Origin: an uncultured Draconibacterium sp.
Lineage (GTDB): Bacteria; Bacteroidota; Bacteroidia; Bacteroidales; Prolixibacteraceae
Reading direction: 5' to 3'
Assembly (NCBI RefSeq): GCF_963677565.1
Contig: NZ_OY781981.1
Span: forward strand, 62,001-126,000
DNA length: 64,000 nucleotides
Shown here: positions 9,322-17,233 of the stretch, in pieces
Position numbering within the stretch: position 1 is the first letter of the stretch
Layout of the letters: each line of letters starts with the position of its first letter
Translations under genes and position numbers: made by a program
Notes under the pieces: model-generated
The model's database searches: none
Told to the model about the DNA's origin: nothing
What the model saw: the letters and a program-made list of their open reading frames with translations, nothing else

Positions 9322-9350
9322 TTTTCCACAGAAGAAAATACGCAGAACGA

Positions 9351-10958
9351 ATGAAGTTTGAATTTAAATTTATAGATAAAAAGCAGGGAAGCATAAAAGA
9401 TGATATCCTATCGGGATTAACCGTTGCTCTGGCACTGGTGCCCGAAGCAGTGGCTTTTAGTTTTGTTGCAGGTGTATCGCCAATTGTTGGATTATACGGC
9501 GCTTTTATGATGGGACTGATCACCTCCATTTTTGGAGGTCGCCCGGGAATGATTTCCGGAGCCACAGGAGCGATGGCCGTTGTAATGGTTAGCCTGGTGC
9601 AACAAGGTAACGCCATGGGCGACGGGCAAGGTTTGCAATACCTGTTTGCCACATTAATTTTAGCCGGAACAATACAAGGTCTTTTTGGCGTTTTTAAACT
9701 CGGAAAATTTATTCGTTTGGTACCTCACTCGGTAATGATGGGATTTGTAAACGGGTTGGCTATTGTAATTTTCCTCTCGCAGCTGAATATGTTTAAAACC
9801 GGCGGCGAATGGCTAGGCGGAACACCTTTATACATCATGCTTAGTCTGGTTGCTCTAACAATGGCAATCATGGTTATTCTACCCAAAATAAGTAAAGCTA
9901 TACCGGCGGCACTGGTTGGAATACTGGTGGTTACAGCCGTTGTAATATTCGGAAATATAGAAACTGAAACGGTACGAAGTTTTATACAAAGTGGTGGTGG
10001 CGACAGTATTAAAGCCGGTCTGCCAACTTTTAATGTTCCTCTGATTCCTTTTGATCTGCACACATTAAAATTGATTTTCCCATACGCGTTGATTCTCGCT
10101 GCGGTTGGATTAATTGAATCGTTAATGACACTTAACCTGGTTGACGAGCTAACTGAAACACGTGGTAGCGGAAACCGCGAAGCCGCAGCGCAAGGTGTGG
10201 CAAACATTGTTAACGGATTTTTTGGAGGAATGGGCGGTTGTGCCATGATCGGACAAAGTATCATCAATATTAAATCGGGTGGTCGTGGCCGCTTGTCGGG
10301 CATTGTTGCGGCAGTAATGTTGCTTGTCTTTATTTTGTTCGCCTCATCGTACATTGAAATGATTCCGATTGCAGCACTTGTTGGTGTAATGTTTATGGTG
10401 GTTATTGGCACCTTTGCATGGAGTACTTTTAAAATCATCAATAAAATACCGGTTTCCGACCTTATTGTCATTGTACTTGTGACAGGACTCACGGTAATTT
10501 TCGATCTGGCCATTGCTGTTTTAGCAGGAGTTGTTGTTTCAGCACTGGTATTTTCGTGGGAAAACGCAACACGTATTCGTGCCCGTAAAAAAGTTGATGA
10601 ACACGGCATAAAACACTACGAAATATTTGGCCCCCTGTTTTTTGGATCAACGACCTTGTTCCAAAGTAAATTCGATGTTCAAAACGATCCGAATGAAGTA
10701 ATCGTTGATTTTAAGGAATCGCGGATTATGGATCAGTCGGCCATTGAAGCCGTTAACAAACTGGCCGAGCGTTACCAAAAGGCAGGCAAAACAATTCATT
10801 TGCGACACTTAAGTCGTGATTGTATTAAACTGGTAAAAAAGGCAGAAGCTATTTGTGATGTGAATGTTGTGGAAGATCCAAACTATTTTGTGGCCATCGA
10901 TAATTACAACAAGCTCACAAAACTGCAGGCTAAATTAAACGGTGATGCAACCTCTTAA
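9351..10958 (+). CDS. SulP-family anion transporter with STAS domain
   Basis: 535 residues from the ATG at 9351. An earlier in-frame ATG at 9267 would run through the folded leader and add a non-family N-terminus, so I reject it. The N-terminal 400 residues are hydrophobic, with about 10-14 membrane spans; SulP features include LTVALALVPEAVAFSFVAGV and the glycine-rich block FFGGMGGCAMIGQS. The last 110 residues form a cytoplasmic STAS domain (VIVDFKESRIMDQSAIEAV). SulP proteins carry sulfate, bicarbonate or other anions, often with Na+ or H+; the substrate cannot be told from sequence. It converges with hydE and no clear terminator lies between them. Confidence 0.92.
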   Translation: MKFEFKFIDKKQGSIKDDILSGLTVALALVPEAVAFSFVAGVSPIVGLYGAFMMGLITSIFGGRPGMISGATGAMAVVMVSLVQQGNAMGDGQGLQYLFATLILAGTIQGLFGVFKLGKFIRLVPHSVMMGFVNGLAIVIFLSQLNMFKTGGEWLGGTPLYIMLSLVALTMAIMVILPKISKAIPAALVGILVVTAVVIFGNIETETVRSFIQSGGGDSIKAGLPTFNVPLIPFDLHTLKLIFPYALILAAVGLIESLMTLNLVDELTETRGSGNREAAAQGVANIVNGFFGGMGGCAMIGQSIINIKSGGRGRLSGIVAAVMLLVFILFASSYIEMIPIAALVGVMFMVVIGTFAWSTFKIINKIPVSDLIVIVLVTGLTVIFDLAIAVLAGVVVSALVFSWENATRIRARKKVDEHGIKHYEIFGPLFFGSTTLFQSKFDVQNDPNEVIVDFKESRIMDQSAIEAVNKLAERYQKAGKTIHLRHLSRDCIKLVKKAEAICDVNVVEDPNYFVAIDNYNKLTKLQAKLNGDATS

Positions 10959-11032
10959 TACAGTTCTTGTCTTTATAATTAGAAAAGCTTATACGGATTA
11001 GCTTTGTAAGCGGCCTGAAACAATAACAATGT

Positions 11033-12100
11033 TCAACTTTCAGTTTTAGGCTGCTTTTTTGTGCGTTGGTAAAAATGTTTCGAGTCGCCCCAATCTCCAT
11101 AACCAATTTCAGAACCGGCCATATGAATTCGTGCTTCCAGGCAGTTACGACACAATTCGGCATCCTCATCCAGGCACGGTTTATCCTCGTATAATTGATA
11201 CTCATCGCGGTAAGCGGTTGGAGTTAGATTCGGCATAATTACGTTGGCACCTACAGCCAGCGCTTTTTCACGTCCTGCCGGATCGATCGCCTGCAAAGCC
11301 GTGGCAGCCGCAATATTTATATCGGGCATTAGTATGCGTAAAACAGCAATCATGTTCAGTGCCAAATCAAAACGTTCCTGTTTTGTTTTTAGCAAATGCC
11401 GGTGCTGGTATAACGGCGTATCTTCGTATTCAATGTATGGTCCCATTCCACACATATCAATATCGAGCTTTTTGAAAAACACAAGATCGTCGGCAAGGTG
11501 TTCGTATGTTTGAAAAGGCAGCCCGATCATCACCCCGGTTCCAACCTGGTAACCGGCGGTTTTTAAACTACCAAGTGCTTCAATTCGCTTTTCAAAAGAA
11601 TGGATATCATTTTCAGGATGAATTTTGTAGTAAAGCTCGCGTGTTGACGATTCGATGCGCAACAAATAACGGTGTGCGCCACTTTCGAACCAACGATTAT
11701 AGGTATCAAGACTTTGTTCTCCACAACTGAGCGTAATTCCCAACTCTCCGTTCGAAATCTGCTTAATCTTCTTTAGCAAACCATCCACCCGTTTTACAAA
11801 TGCAGGCGACGATAATTCGCCCGATTGCAATACCACCGATGCAAAACGATTTTCCCAGGCAAAACGGCACGATTCCAGAATCTCATCATCGCTTACATCG
11901 TAACGAATAACTTTGTCGTTTCCTTTCCGAATACCGCAATATAAACAGTCTTTGGCACAGATATTCGAGAATTCCACCAATCCACGGAAATAGACTTTAT
12001 TACCGGTTTCTTTAACCTTCACCTCCTGCGCACGTTTTAGTAACGCTGTCCGTTCTTCGCCTGTGGTTTTAAGTAATTGTATGATTTCCTGTTTGTCCAA
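11033..12100 (-). CDS. hydE: [FeFe]-hydrogenase maturase HydE (radical SAM)
   Basis: 355 residues. Radical SAM enzyme that acts on the HydG-made cysteine-bound Fe(CO)2CN complex during assembly of the 2Fe subcluster of the H-cluster. The cluster motif CAKDCLYCG (Cx3Cx2C) is at about 53-61, followed by the BATS-type C-terminal region with GANVIMPNLTPT near 285. The tail has a CRNCLEARIHMAG segment, giving extra Cys. It is transcribed away from the rest of the hyd genes, and the 337-base space between them contains a shared inverted repeat. The assignment is firm because hydG and hydF are in the same locus. Confidence 0.95.
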   Translation of the reverse strand: MDKQEIIQLLKTTGEERTALLKRAQEVKVKETGNKVYFRGLVEFSNICAKDCLYCGIRKGNDKVIRYDVSDDEILESCRFAWENRFASVVLQSGELSSPAFVKRVDGLLKKIKQISNGELGITLSCGEQSLDTYNRWFESGAHRYLLRIESSTRELYYKIHPENDIHSFEKRIEALGSLKTAGYQVGTGVMIGLPFQTYEHLADDLVFFKKLDIDMCGMGPYIEYEDTPLYQHRHLLKTKQERFDLALNMIAVLRILMPDINIAAATALQAIDPAGREKALAVGANVIMPNLTPTAYRDEYQLYEDKPCLDEDAELCRNCLEARIHMAGSEIGYGDWGDSKHFYQRTKKQPKTES

Positions 12101-12118
12101 TTCAACTATTTTGAGCTA

Positions 12119-12126
12119 CAAAAATA
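12119..12126 (-). promoter_or_regulatory. -7 promoter element for hydE
   Basis: Plus-strand CAAAAATA is TATTTTTG on the minus strand, matching TAnnTTTG. A CAAA (minus TTTG) at 12151-12154 could be the -33 box, though with a 24-base spacer. It would give a very short leader of about 12 bases before hydE. Confidence 0.4.
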
Positions 12127-12162
12127 TGCTTTTCTGCATAATAAAAGCAACAAACGAAATCC

Positions 12163-12196
12163 TATGTTATGTTTTAGAACTACGTTGCATAACATA
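12163..12196. promoter_or_regulatory. Inverted repeat (probable operator) between hydE and the TM1266-family gene
   Basis: TATGTTATG at 12163-12171 and its exact complement CATAACATA at 12188-12196 are separated by 16 bases. The element lies about 40-60 bases upstream of the -7 boxes for both divergent transcripts (12119-12126 minus, 12241-12248 plus), a fitting place for an activator that controls the two hyd arms together. The regulator is unknown. The rest of the 12101-12437 spacer shows no gene. Confidence 0.5.
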
Positions 12197-12240
12197 AGCA
12201 CTTTACAACATTTCTCATAATCAGAAATTGAAATTAAAAT

Positions 12241-12248
12241 TACTTTTG
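12241..12248 (+). promoter_or_regulatory. -7 promoter element for the TM1266-hydG operon
   Basis: TACTTTTG fits TAnnTTTG exactly. It would start the transcript near 12255, about 180 bases before the TM1266-family gene. No convincing -33 TTTG is seen, consistent with activator dependence. Confidence 0.5.
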
Positions 12249-12437
12249 TAGCATAATCCTGCGGGAAGGCCACGGCTGACTTTAGGGAGAACAAGGCAAA
12301 AGAATCAAGTAGAAAGGCAAAAGTCTTTCAGTTCCTTTATCTCCATTATTTTCCGTAGAATTTATTTGTAAAACTTAAGTTGATTTTGATGACTGAAAAA
12401 CTTCAGTCTTCCAACTTCTGACTTCTAACTTTTGTAT

Positions 12438-12683
12438 ATGAAACGACTGGGTTTTGTGGGAATAATAATTGAAAACCGTGAAAAATCTTCGGGGAGTGTA
12501 AACCAGGTTCTGAGCCAGTTTTCAGACCTAATTCTGGCCCGCACGGGCCTGCCCAATGCAAAAGAAAATTATTCTGTAATCACACTGGTAATTGATGCCA
12601 CAACAGACGAACTGGGCACACTAACCGGCAAATTGGGAAATATTCCGGGAGTGGCCGTAAAATCAGGACTTGCAAAAAAATAA
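12438..12683 (+). CDS. TM1266-family iron-only hydrogenase system putative regulator
   Basis: 81 residues from ATG 12438 (a TTG two codons earlier is not needed). It begins KRLGFVGIIIENREKSSGSV and has the ACT-like ferredoxin fold pattern of the TM1266 family (ENYSVITLVIDATTDELGTL, then KLGNIPGVAVKSG). The family is found beside hydE/F/G in many anaerobes and is thought to regulate hydrogenase genes by ligand binding; it has no DNA-binding domain of its own. It starts the plus-strand arm and lies 33 bases before hydG. Confidence 0.9.
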   Translation: MKRLGFVGIIIENREKSSGSVNQVLSQFSDLILARTGLPNAKENYSVITLVIDATTDELGTLTGKLGNIPGVAVKSGLAKK

Positions 12684-12716
12684 AGAATAAAAACCGATCT
12701 TTTAACTCAAAAAAAT

Positions 12717-14108
12717 ATGTACAACGTACCTGCCGATTTTATCAACGAAGCCAAAGTTTGGGAAGCCCTTGAGCAAAACAAAAATCCCGAACCTGCACAA
12801 ATTAAAGAAGTATTGGCCAAAGCTGCCGAAATGAAAGGTTTAAACCTGGCCGATGTAGCAATTTTGACTTCAATAAGCGATCCGGAAATGCTGGCCGAAC
12901 TTTTTAACACGGCCAACACCGTAAAAGAAACTATTTACGGCAAGCGACTGGTGCTTTTTGCACCGCTTTATATTTCGAATCTTTGTTCGAACGAATGTTT
13001 ATACTGTGCTTTCAGAGCAACGAATAAGGAGATAGATCGCCATGCACTTTCGCAGGAACATATTGCACGCGAAACAGAAGTGCTGATCAACCAAGGACAC
13101 AAACGGGTGCTGTTGGTTGCCGGAGAATCGTATCCAAAAAAGGGATTTGATTATGTATTGGAGTCGATCCGCACAATTTATAGTGTAAAAAGCGAACATG
13201 GGGAAATCCGTCGGGTAAACATTAATGTTGCGCCACTAACTGTTGATGAATTTAAACTGGCCAAGGCAGAAGGAATTGGAACTTACCAGATTTTCCAGGA
13301 AACTTACCACCGCGAAACATACCAGAAAGTACACGTTGGCGGAAAAAAACGCGATTACAACTGGCGTGTTTGGGCTTTGCACCGTGCCATGGAAGCCGGC
13401 ATCGATGATGTAGGAATTGGCGTATTGTTTGGCCTGTTCGACTATCGTTTTGAAATTATGGCAATGATGCAGCACATTTTTGAACTGGAGGATAAATTTG
13501 GAGTTGGTCCGCACACCATTAGTGTTCCGCGTATGGAGCCCGCAACCAACAGCGATATGGCATCGCATCCGCCATTCCCTGTTTCAGATATCGATTTTCG
13601 TAAAATTGTTGCCATTCTGCGATTGGCAGTCCCTTACACCGGCATTATAATGTCGACACGCGAAACTGCCAAAATGCGTAGCGATACTTTTGCTTTGGGA
13701 GTTAGCCAGATTTCGGCAGGAAGTAAAACCAACCCCGGAGGTTACGAAGAAGACGATGAAATTTCAGGTCAGTTTAGTCTTGGTGATCACCGTCCGCTCG
13801 ATGAAGTAATTCGCGATGTAGCATCAATGGGTTACATTCCGTCGTTCTGCACGGCTTGTTATCGATTGGGAAGAACCGGACAGGATTTTATGGACCTTGC
13901 AAAACCCGGCGACATCCGGTTACATTGCGCACCAAACGGCCTTAGTTCGTTTAAAGAATACCTGCAAAACTATGCATCGCCGGAAACGCGTGAAATTGGC
14001 AACCAATTAATTCGTGAGACAATTGCAGGGATGAGCGGAATCGCAAAACAACGTGCAGAAAAACTGGTTAAACGTGTAGAGGCTGGTCGCGACGATGTTT
14101 ATTGCTAA
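12717..14108 (+). CDS. hydG: [FeFe]-hydrogenase maturase HydG (radical SAM tyrosine lyase)
   Basis: 463 residues, normal for HydG. It cleaves tyrosine to p-cresol and dehydroglycine and turns the latter into CO and cyanide on the dangler iron. The radical SAM motif CSNECLYCAF (Cx3Cx2C) is at about 87-96. The C-terminal auxiliary cluster motif fits Cx2Cx22C: it starts CTACYRLGRTGQDF and ends RLHC. Both clusters are therefore intact. It follows the TM1266-family gene by 33 bases and precedes the GxxExxY and aspA genes. Confidence 0.97.
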   Translation: MYNVPADFINEAKVWEALEQNKNPEPAQIKEVLAKAAEMKGLNLADVAILTSISDPEMLAELFNTANTVKETIYGKRLVLFAPLYISNLCSNECLYCAFRATNKEIDRHALSQEHIARETEVLINQGHKRVLLVAGESYPKKGFDYVLESIRTIYSVKSEHGEIRRVNINVAPLTVDEFKLAKAEGIGTYQIFQETYHRETYQKVHVGGKKRDYNWRVWALHRAMEAGIDDVGIGVLFGLFDYRFEIMAMMQHIFELEDKFGVGPHTISVPRMEPATNSDMASHPPFPVSDIDFRKIVAILRLAVPYTGIIMSTRETAKMRSDTFALGVSQISAGSKTNPGGYEEDDEISGQFSLGDHRPLDEVIRDVASMGYIPSFCTACYRLGRTGQDFMDLAKPGDIRLHCAPNGLSSFKEYLQNYASPETREIGNQLIRETIAGMSGIAKQRAEKLVKRVEAGRDDVYC

Positions 14109-14201
14109 TTGTCTGCACCTTGATTTGCAGGATTTTATGATTACTTGATTCCATAATTAATTGTATTTTAGTGGTTAAACATTAGCTCTACTAATACAAA
14201 T

Positions 14202-14579
14202 ATGGAATTTGAAGAATTAACGCATAAAATTATCGGCTGTGCGATGCAGGTTCACCGAACTTTGGGAAATGGTTTTCAGGAAGTAATCTATCAAAGAGCA
14301 TTGGCGCTTGAATTTGATCACCAGGGAATTGAATACGACCGAGAAAAAGTCATGTCCATTTACTATCGGGATTTTGAGATTGGAACGCGCCGAGTTGATT
14401 TCTTTGTTGAAAATAAAATCATGGTAGAATTAAAAGCAGTTATAAACCTTGAAGATGTGCATTTAGCTCAGGCAATGAACTATCTGGAAGCTTACCACAT
14501 GAAGATTGGTCTACTTATAAATTTTGGAAGCAAGAGCCTAACATTTAAGAGAGTGCATAACAATAAGCAGCAATCATGA
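14202..14579 (+). CDS. GxxExxY protein
   Basis: 125 residues. The name-giving motif is intact (GFQEVIY at about 26-32), followed by YDREKVMSIYYRDFEIGTRR, VDFFVENKIMVELKA and a C-terminal YLEAYHMKIGLLINFG block. The D-x12-ExK pattern in VDFF...VELKA resembles the PD-(D/E)xK nuclease core; the family is often grouped with these nucleases but its function is unknown. It sits inside the hyd operon between hydG and aspA (gaps 93 and 21 bases), though the family is mobile and scattered in Bacteroidota, so the position may be chance insertion. Confidence 0.9.
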   Translation: MEFEELTHKIIGCAMQVHRTLGNGFQEVIYQRALALEFDHQGIEYDREKVMSIYYRDFEIGTRRVDFFVENKIMVELKAVINLEDVHLAQAMNYLEAYHMKIGLLINFGSKSLTFKRVHNNKQQS

Positions 14580-14600
14580 AATCCTAAAATCCTACAAATC

Positions 14601-15995
14601 ATGGTTAAGACAAGAGAAGAAAGTGACTTTATTGGAAAGAAACAACTACCAGCCGACGCGCTTTGGGGAATTCATACGGCTCGTGCGGTAGAGAACTTCC
14701 CTATTTTAGGGCAGACGATTAATCCGGAACTTATTAAAGCTTTTGGCGACGTAAAACTGGCCTGCGCACAAACCAATAATACGCTTGGATTTTGGGAAGA
14801 TAAAACAAAAGCAGAAGCCATTGAAAAAGCCGCTTTTGAAATGAGTCAGGGATTGCTTAATGAACATATTTTAGTGGATGCCATGCAGGGCGGTGCCGGA
14901 ACGTCTACAAATATGAATGTCAACGAAGTACTGGCCAATCGCGCATTGCAAATTCTTGGGAAACAATTAGGAAATTATGCGGCCGTTTCTCCCCTCGATG
15001 ACATCAACTTTCACCAAAGTACCAACGATACTTATCCCACAGCGTTAAAAGTTGCTGCTATTCGTTTGTTACGCGAGCTGGAACAAAGTGTGCTGAATCT
15101 TCAGGAGGCTTTTCAGCAAAAAGAAAAGGAATTTGCACATATTGTAAAAATTGGAAGAACACAATTACAGGATGCTGTTCTTACAACACTAGGCCGCGAA
15201 ATGAGTGCGTATGCAGAAACATTAAATCGCGACAGGTGGCGCATTTACAAATGCGAAGAACGATTACGCGTGATAAACCTGGGAGGAACAGCAATCGGGA
15301 CAGGTTTGGGAGCACCAAAACAATTTATTTTTCGGGTAGTTGACAAACTGCGTGAAAATACAAATATTGGCCTGGCACGCAGCGAAAACCTGATTGACGG
15401 CACCCAAAATGTAGATGTATTTGTTGAAGTTTCAGGTATACTAAAAGCTTGTGCCACCAACTTGCTAAAAATAAGTAACGACCTTCGTTTACTGTCTAGT
15501 GGCCCACACGCCGGATTGGGAGAACTTAACTTGCCACAACTTCAGGCAGGTTCATCTATTATGCCGGGAAAAGTAAATCCTGTAATTCCGGAAGCCGTTG
15601 CCCAGGCAGCTATAAAAGTTATGGGTAACGATCAGGTTGTGACCCAAGCCTGCAGCGCAGGAAATCTCGAGCTCAACCAGTTTATGCCACTAATTGCCCA
15701 CAGTTTTCTCGAATCAATCGATTTGCTTAAAAACGCAAGTAAGCTATTCAACGAAAAATGTGTGGCATGTATTACTGCCAATGAAGAGGTTTGCCGTACA
15801 CATGTAAATAACTCAACCGCTACCATTACTGCCCTTGTTCCTGCCATTGGTTACGACCGCTGTTCTGAGATCATTAAAATGGTTGAAAACAGTGGCCTGT
15901 CAGTTAAAGAGGCAGCATTAAAATCAGGGCATTTCACAGCCGAGGAATTTGAACAACAGATTACTCCGGAAGCGGTTTGCAGGTTAGGAAATTAA
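14601..15995 (+). CDS. aspA: Aspartate ammonia-lyase
   Basis: 464 residues of the aspartase/fumarase superfamily: aspartate to fumarate plus ammonia. Signature block GSSIMPGKVNPVIPE at about 313-327 carries the flexible SS loop; the substrate-binding block AGTSTNMNVNEVLANRAL is at about 98, and HQSTNDTYPTALK at about 138. The aspartase call over fumarase rests on the overall look and the setting: a lyase of this type is often found in Bacteroidota hyd clusters, where the ammonia may feed the azadithiolate bridge of the H-cluster (hypothesis, not shown here). It ends at 15995, overlapping the first TTAAC box of the next promoter region. Confidence 0.88.
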   Translation: MVKTREESDFIGKKQLPADALWGIHTARAVENFPILGQTINPELIKAFGDVKLACAQTNNTLGFWEDKTKAEAIEKAAFEMSQGLLNEHILVDAMQGGAGTSTNMNVNEVLANRALQILGKQLGNYAAVSPLDDINFHQSTNDTYPTALKVAAIRLLRELEQSVLNLQEAFQQKEKEFAHIVKIGRTQLQDAVLTTLGREMSAYAETLNRDRWRIYKCEERLRVINLGGTAIGTGLGAPKQFIFRVVDKLRENTNIGLARSENLIDGTQNVDVFVEVSGILKACATNLLKISNDLRLLSSGPHAGLGELNLPQLQAGSSIMPGKVNPVIPEAVAQAAIKVMGNDQVVTQACSAGNLELNQFMPLIAHSFLESIDLLKNASKLFNEKCVACITANEEVCRTHVNNSTATITALVPAIGYDRCSEIIKMVENSGLSVKEAALKSGHFTAEEFEQQITPEAVCRLGN

Positions 15996-16023
15996 CTCTT
16001 AACGATTTTAACAACACATTAAC
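15992..16023 (+). promoter_or_regulatory. TTAAC box array upstream of the first Cys-rich gene
   Basis: TTAAC occurs four times, starting at 15992, 15999, 16008 and 16019, with the last as CATTAAC. The 11-base step of the last pair matches the array upstream of the paralogous gene at 18633-18662. A TCATTTTG at 16039-16046 may serve as -7 box. Direct repeats at about one helical turn are the usual target of OmpR-class regulators, and such a regulator is encoded next door. The remaining 16047-16183 leader is AT-rich with no clear signal. Confidence 0.45.
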
Positions 16024-16183
16024 ACAGACCCATCTCGCTCATTTTGTGCCACTTAGACCGATATTCCCAAATAAAGACTGATTTATCTCATATTCGACTT
16101 GCTTTTAATTATTTTAGTTATTAATATTGAGTCTAAATAAATATTGGAAAAACAAAATTTCTTAATAACTAAAATTTTAAATC

Positions 16184-16483
16184 ATGAAAAAAGTATTATT
16201 TCTTTTAGCGTTTGTTGCAGTTTACGGAGTATCATTGGCAATGACTGAAGCTACAGTTGTTATAAATGATGAAATCGTTCAGGTTGTAGACAGCGCTGAT
16301 AAAGTAGAAAAAGAGAAAGAAGAAGGAAAGAAAGCCACAAAGTCTGAAGCAAAAGGCGAAGGATGTTCAGGAGCAGACTCAAGTGCTAAAGCAAAAGCTG
16401 ACGGTTGCTCAGGTGAGAAATCAGCAGAAAAGAAAAGTGACTGCAGCAAAACCTGCGGAGGCGAAAAATCAGGTAAATCATAA
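16184..16483 (+). CDS. Small exported Cys/Lys/Glu-rich protein (paralog of 18712-19026)
   Basis: 99 residues: signal peptide (MKKVLFLLAFVAVYGVSLA), a short beta-like segment (ATVVINDEIVQVV), then a highly charged Lys/Glu/Ala/Ser tail with Cys at 61, 75, 87 and 91 in a repeated GCSG/CSK/CGG setting. The same plan (signal, TVVIN segment, charged tail with Cys) is found in the protein at 18712-19026, so the two are paralogs. Function unknown; metal or thiol/heme handling in the periplasm fits the composition. It converges with the response regulator gene, sharing a terminator. Confidence 0.8.
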   Translation: MKKVLFLLAFVAVYGVSLAMTEATVVINDEIVQVVDSADKVEKEKEEGKKATKSEAKGEGCSGADSSAKAKADGCSGEKSAEKKSDCSKTCGGEKSGKS

Positions 16484-16504
16484 TTGATTACCGATATAAT
16501 AAAG

Positions 16505-16537
16505 AAAAGTCGTTCATTTTTAATGAGCGACTTTTTT
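16505..16537. terminator. Bidirectional terminator between Cys-rich gene and response regulator
   Basis: AAAGTCGTTCATT and AATGAGCGACTTT pair with one G-T wobble over a TT centre, with A-run on the left and T-run on the right, so it can stop transcription from both sides. It is 22 bases after the plus-strand stop and 3 bases after the minus-strand stop. Confidence 0.8.
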
Positions 16538-16540
16538 ATT

Positions 16541-17233
16541 TTAGCAATGTAAAATGTAACCTACTTTCACCACATTTTCAATAGAAATTGAAGGATCTTC
16601 AGAAAAATACTTTCTAAGTTTCGAGATAAACACATCAAGACTTCTTCCGGCAAAATAATCGTTTTCGCCCCAAATAGCAGTTAATATCTGCTCACGACGA
16701 ACCACATTCTTTTTTTCCTTACAAAGCATACGAAGCACCTCTGCCTCACGTGTTGTAAGGCGCTTAATATTTCCGTTCAAACTAAGCGATAGATTTTCAT
16801 AATCGAATTCGTAAGCACCAACCTGATAAATAGTCTCATTTTCGTCCTGAATAAAATCGCTGCGTTTACTGATTGCCACAATTTTACACCATAACTCATC
16901 CTCATCAAAAGGTTTTGTGATGTAATCGTCGGCACCAATGTCGTAACCTTTCATTTTATCCTCTTTCATAGCGCGGGCAGTCAGAAAAACCACGGGTATT
17001 TCGGGTTCAATGGTTTTTACCTTCTTTGCCAGTGAAAAACCATCCATTTTGGGAAGCATAACATCGAAGATACAAAAGTTGAAATCTCCTTTTTTTGTGA
17101 AACCTTCGAAACCTTCTTCACCATCACGATACAAAGTAACGCCTACTCCACGGCTTTTTAAAAAATCCTCCAACAGATATCCCAGATTCAGATCGTCTTC
17201 AACTAAAATAATGTTTAAGTTTTTTTCCTCCAT
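16541..17233 (-). CDS. OmpR-family response regulator
   Basis: 230 residues. Receiver domain 1-120 with phospho-acceptor Asp in CIFDVMLPKMDGF and the conserved Thr/Lys of VVFLTARAM and YITKPFDEDEL; winged-helix DNA-binding domain 130-230 with LTTREAEVLRMLC and the recognition region AGRSLDVFISKLRKYF. It resembles RprY-type regulators of Bacteroides. Start ATG overlaps the kinase stop codon by one base (TAATG), so the two are translationally coupled. Probable targets are the TTAAC box arrays upstream of the two flanking Cys-rich genes (inference). Confidence 0.93.
   Translation of the reverse strand: MEEKNLNIILVEDDLNLGYLLEDFLKSRGVGVTLYRDGEEGFEGFTKKGDFNFCIFDVMLPKMDGFSLAKKVKTIEPEIPVVFLTARAMKEDKMKGYDIGADDYITKPFDEDELWCKIVAISKRSDFIQDENETIYQVGAYEFDYENLSLSLNGNIKRLTTREAEVLRMLCKEKKNVVRREQILTAIWGENDYFAGRSLDVFISKLRKYFSEDPSISIENVVKVGYILHC

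Noticed and set aside
9267..9350. Longer SulP start at ATG 9267
   Set aside because: It would translate through the folded leader and give an N-terminus without family resemblance; ATG 9351 fits.
9725..10609. 294-codon open frame on the minus strand within the SulP gene
   Set aside because: Low-complexity product rich in Ile/Thr/Pro, mirror of hydrophobic SulP codons; the plus-strand protein has clear family motifs.
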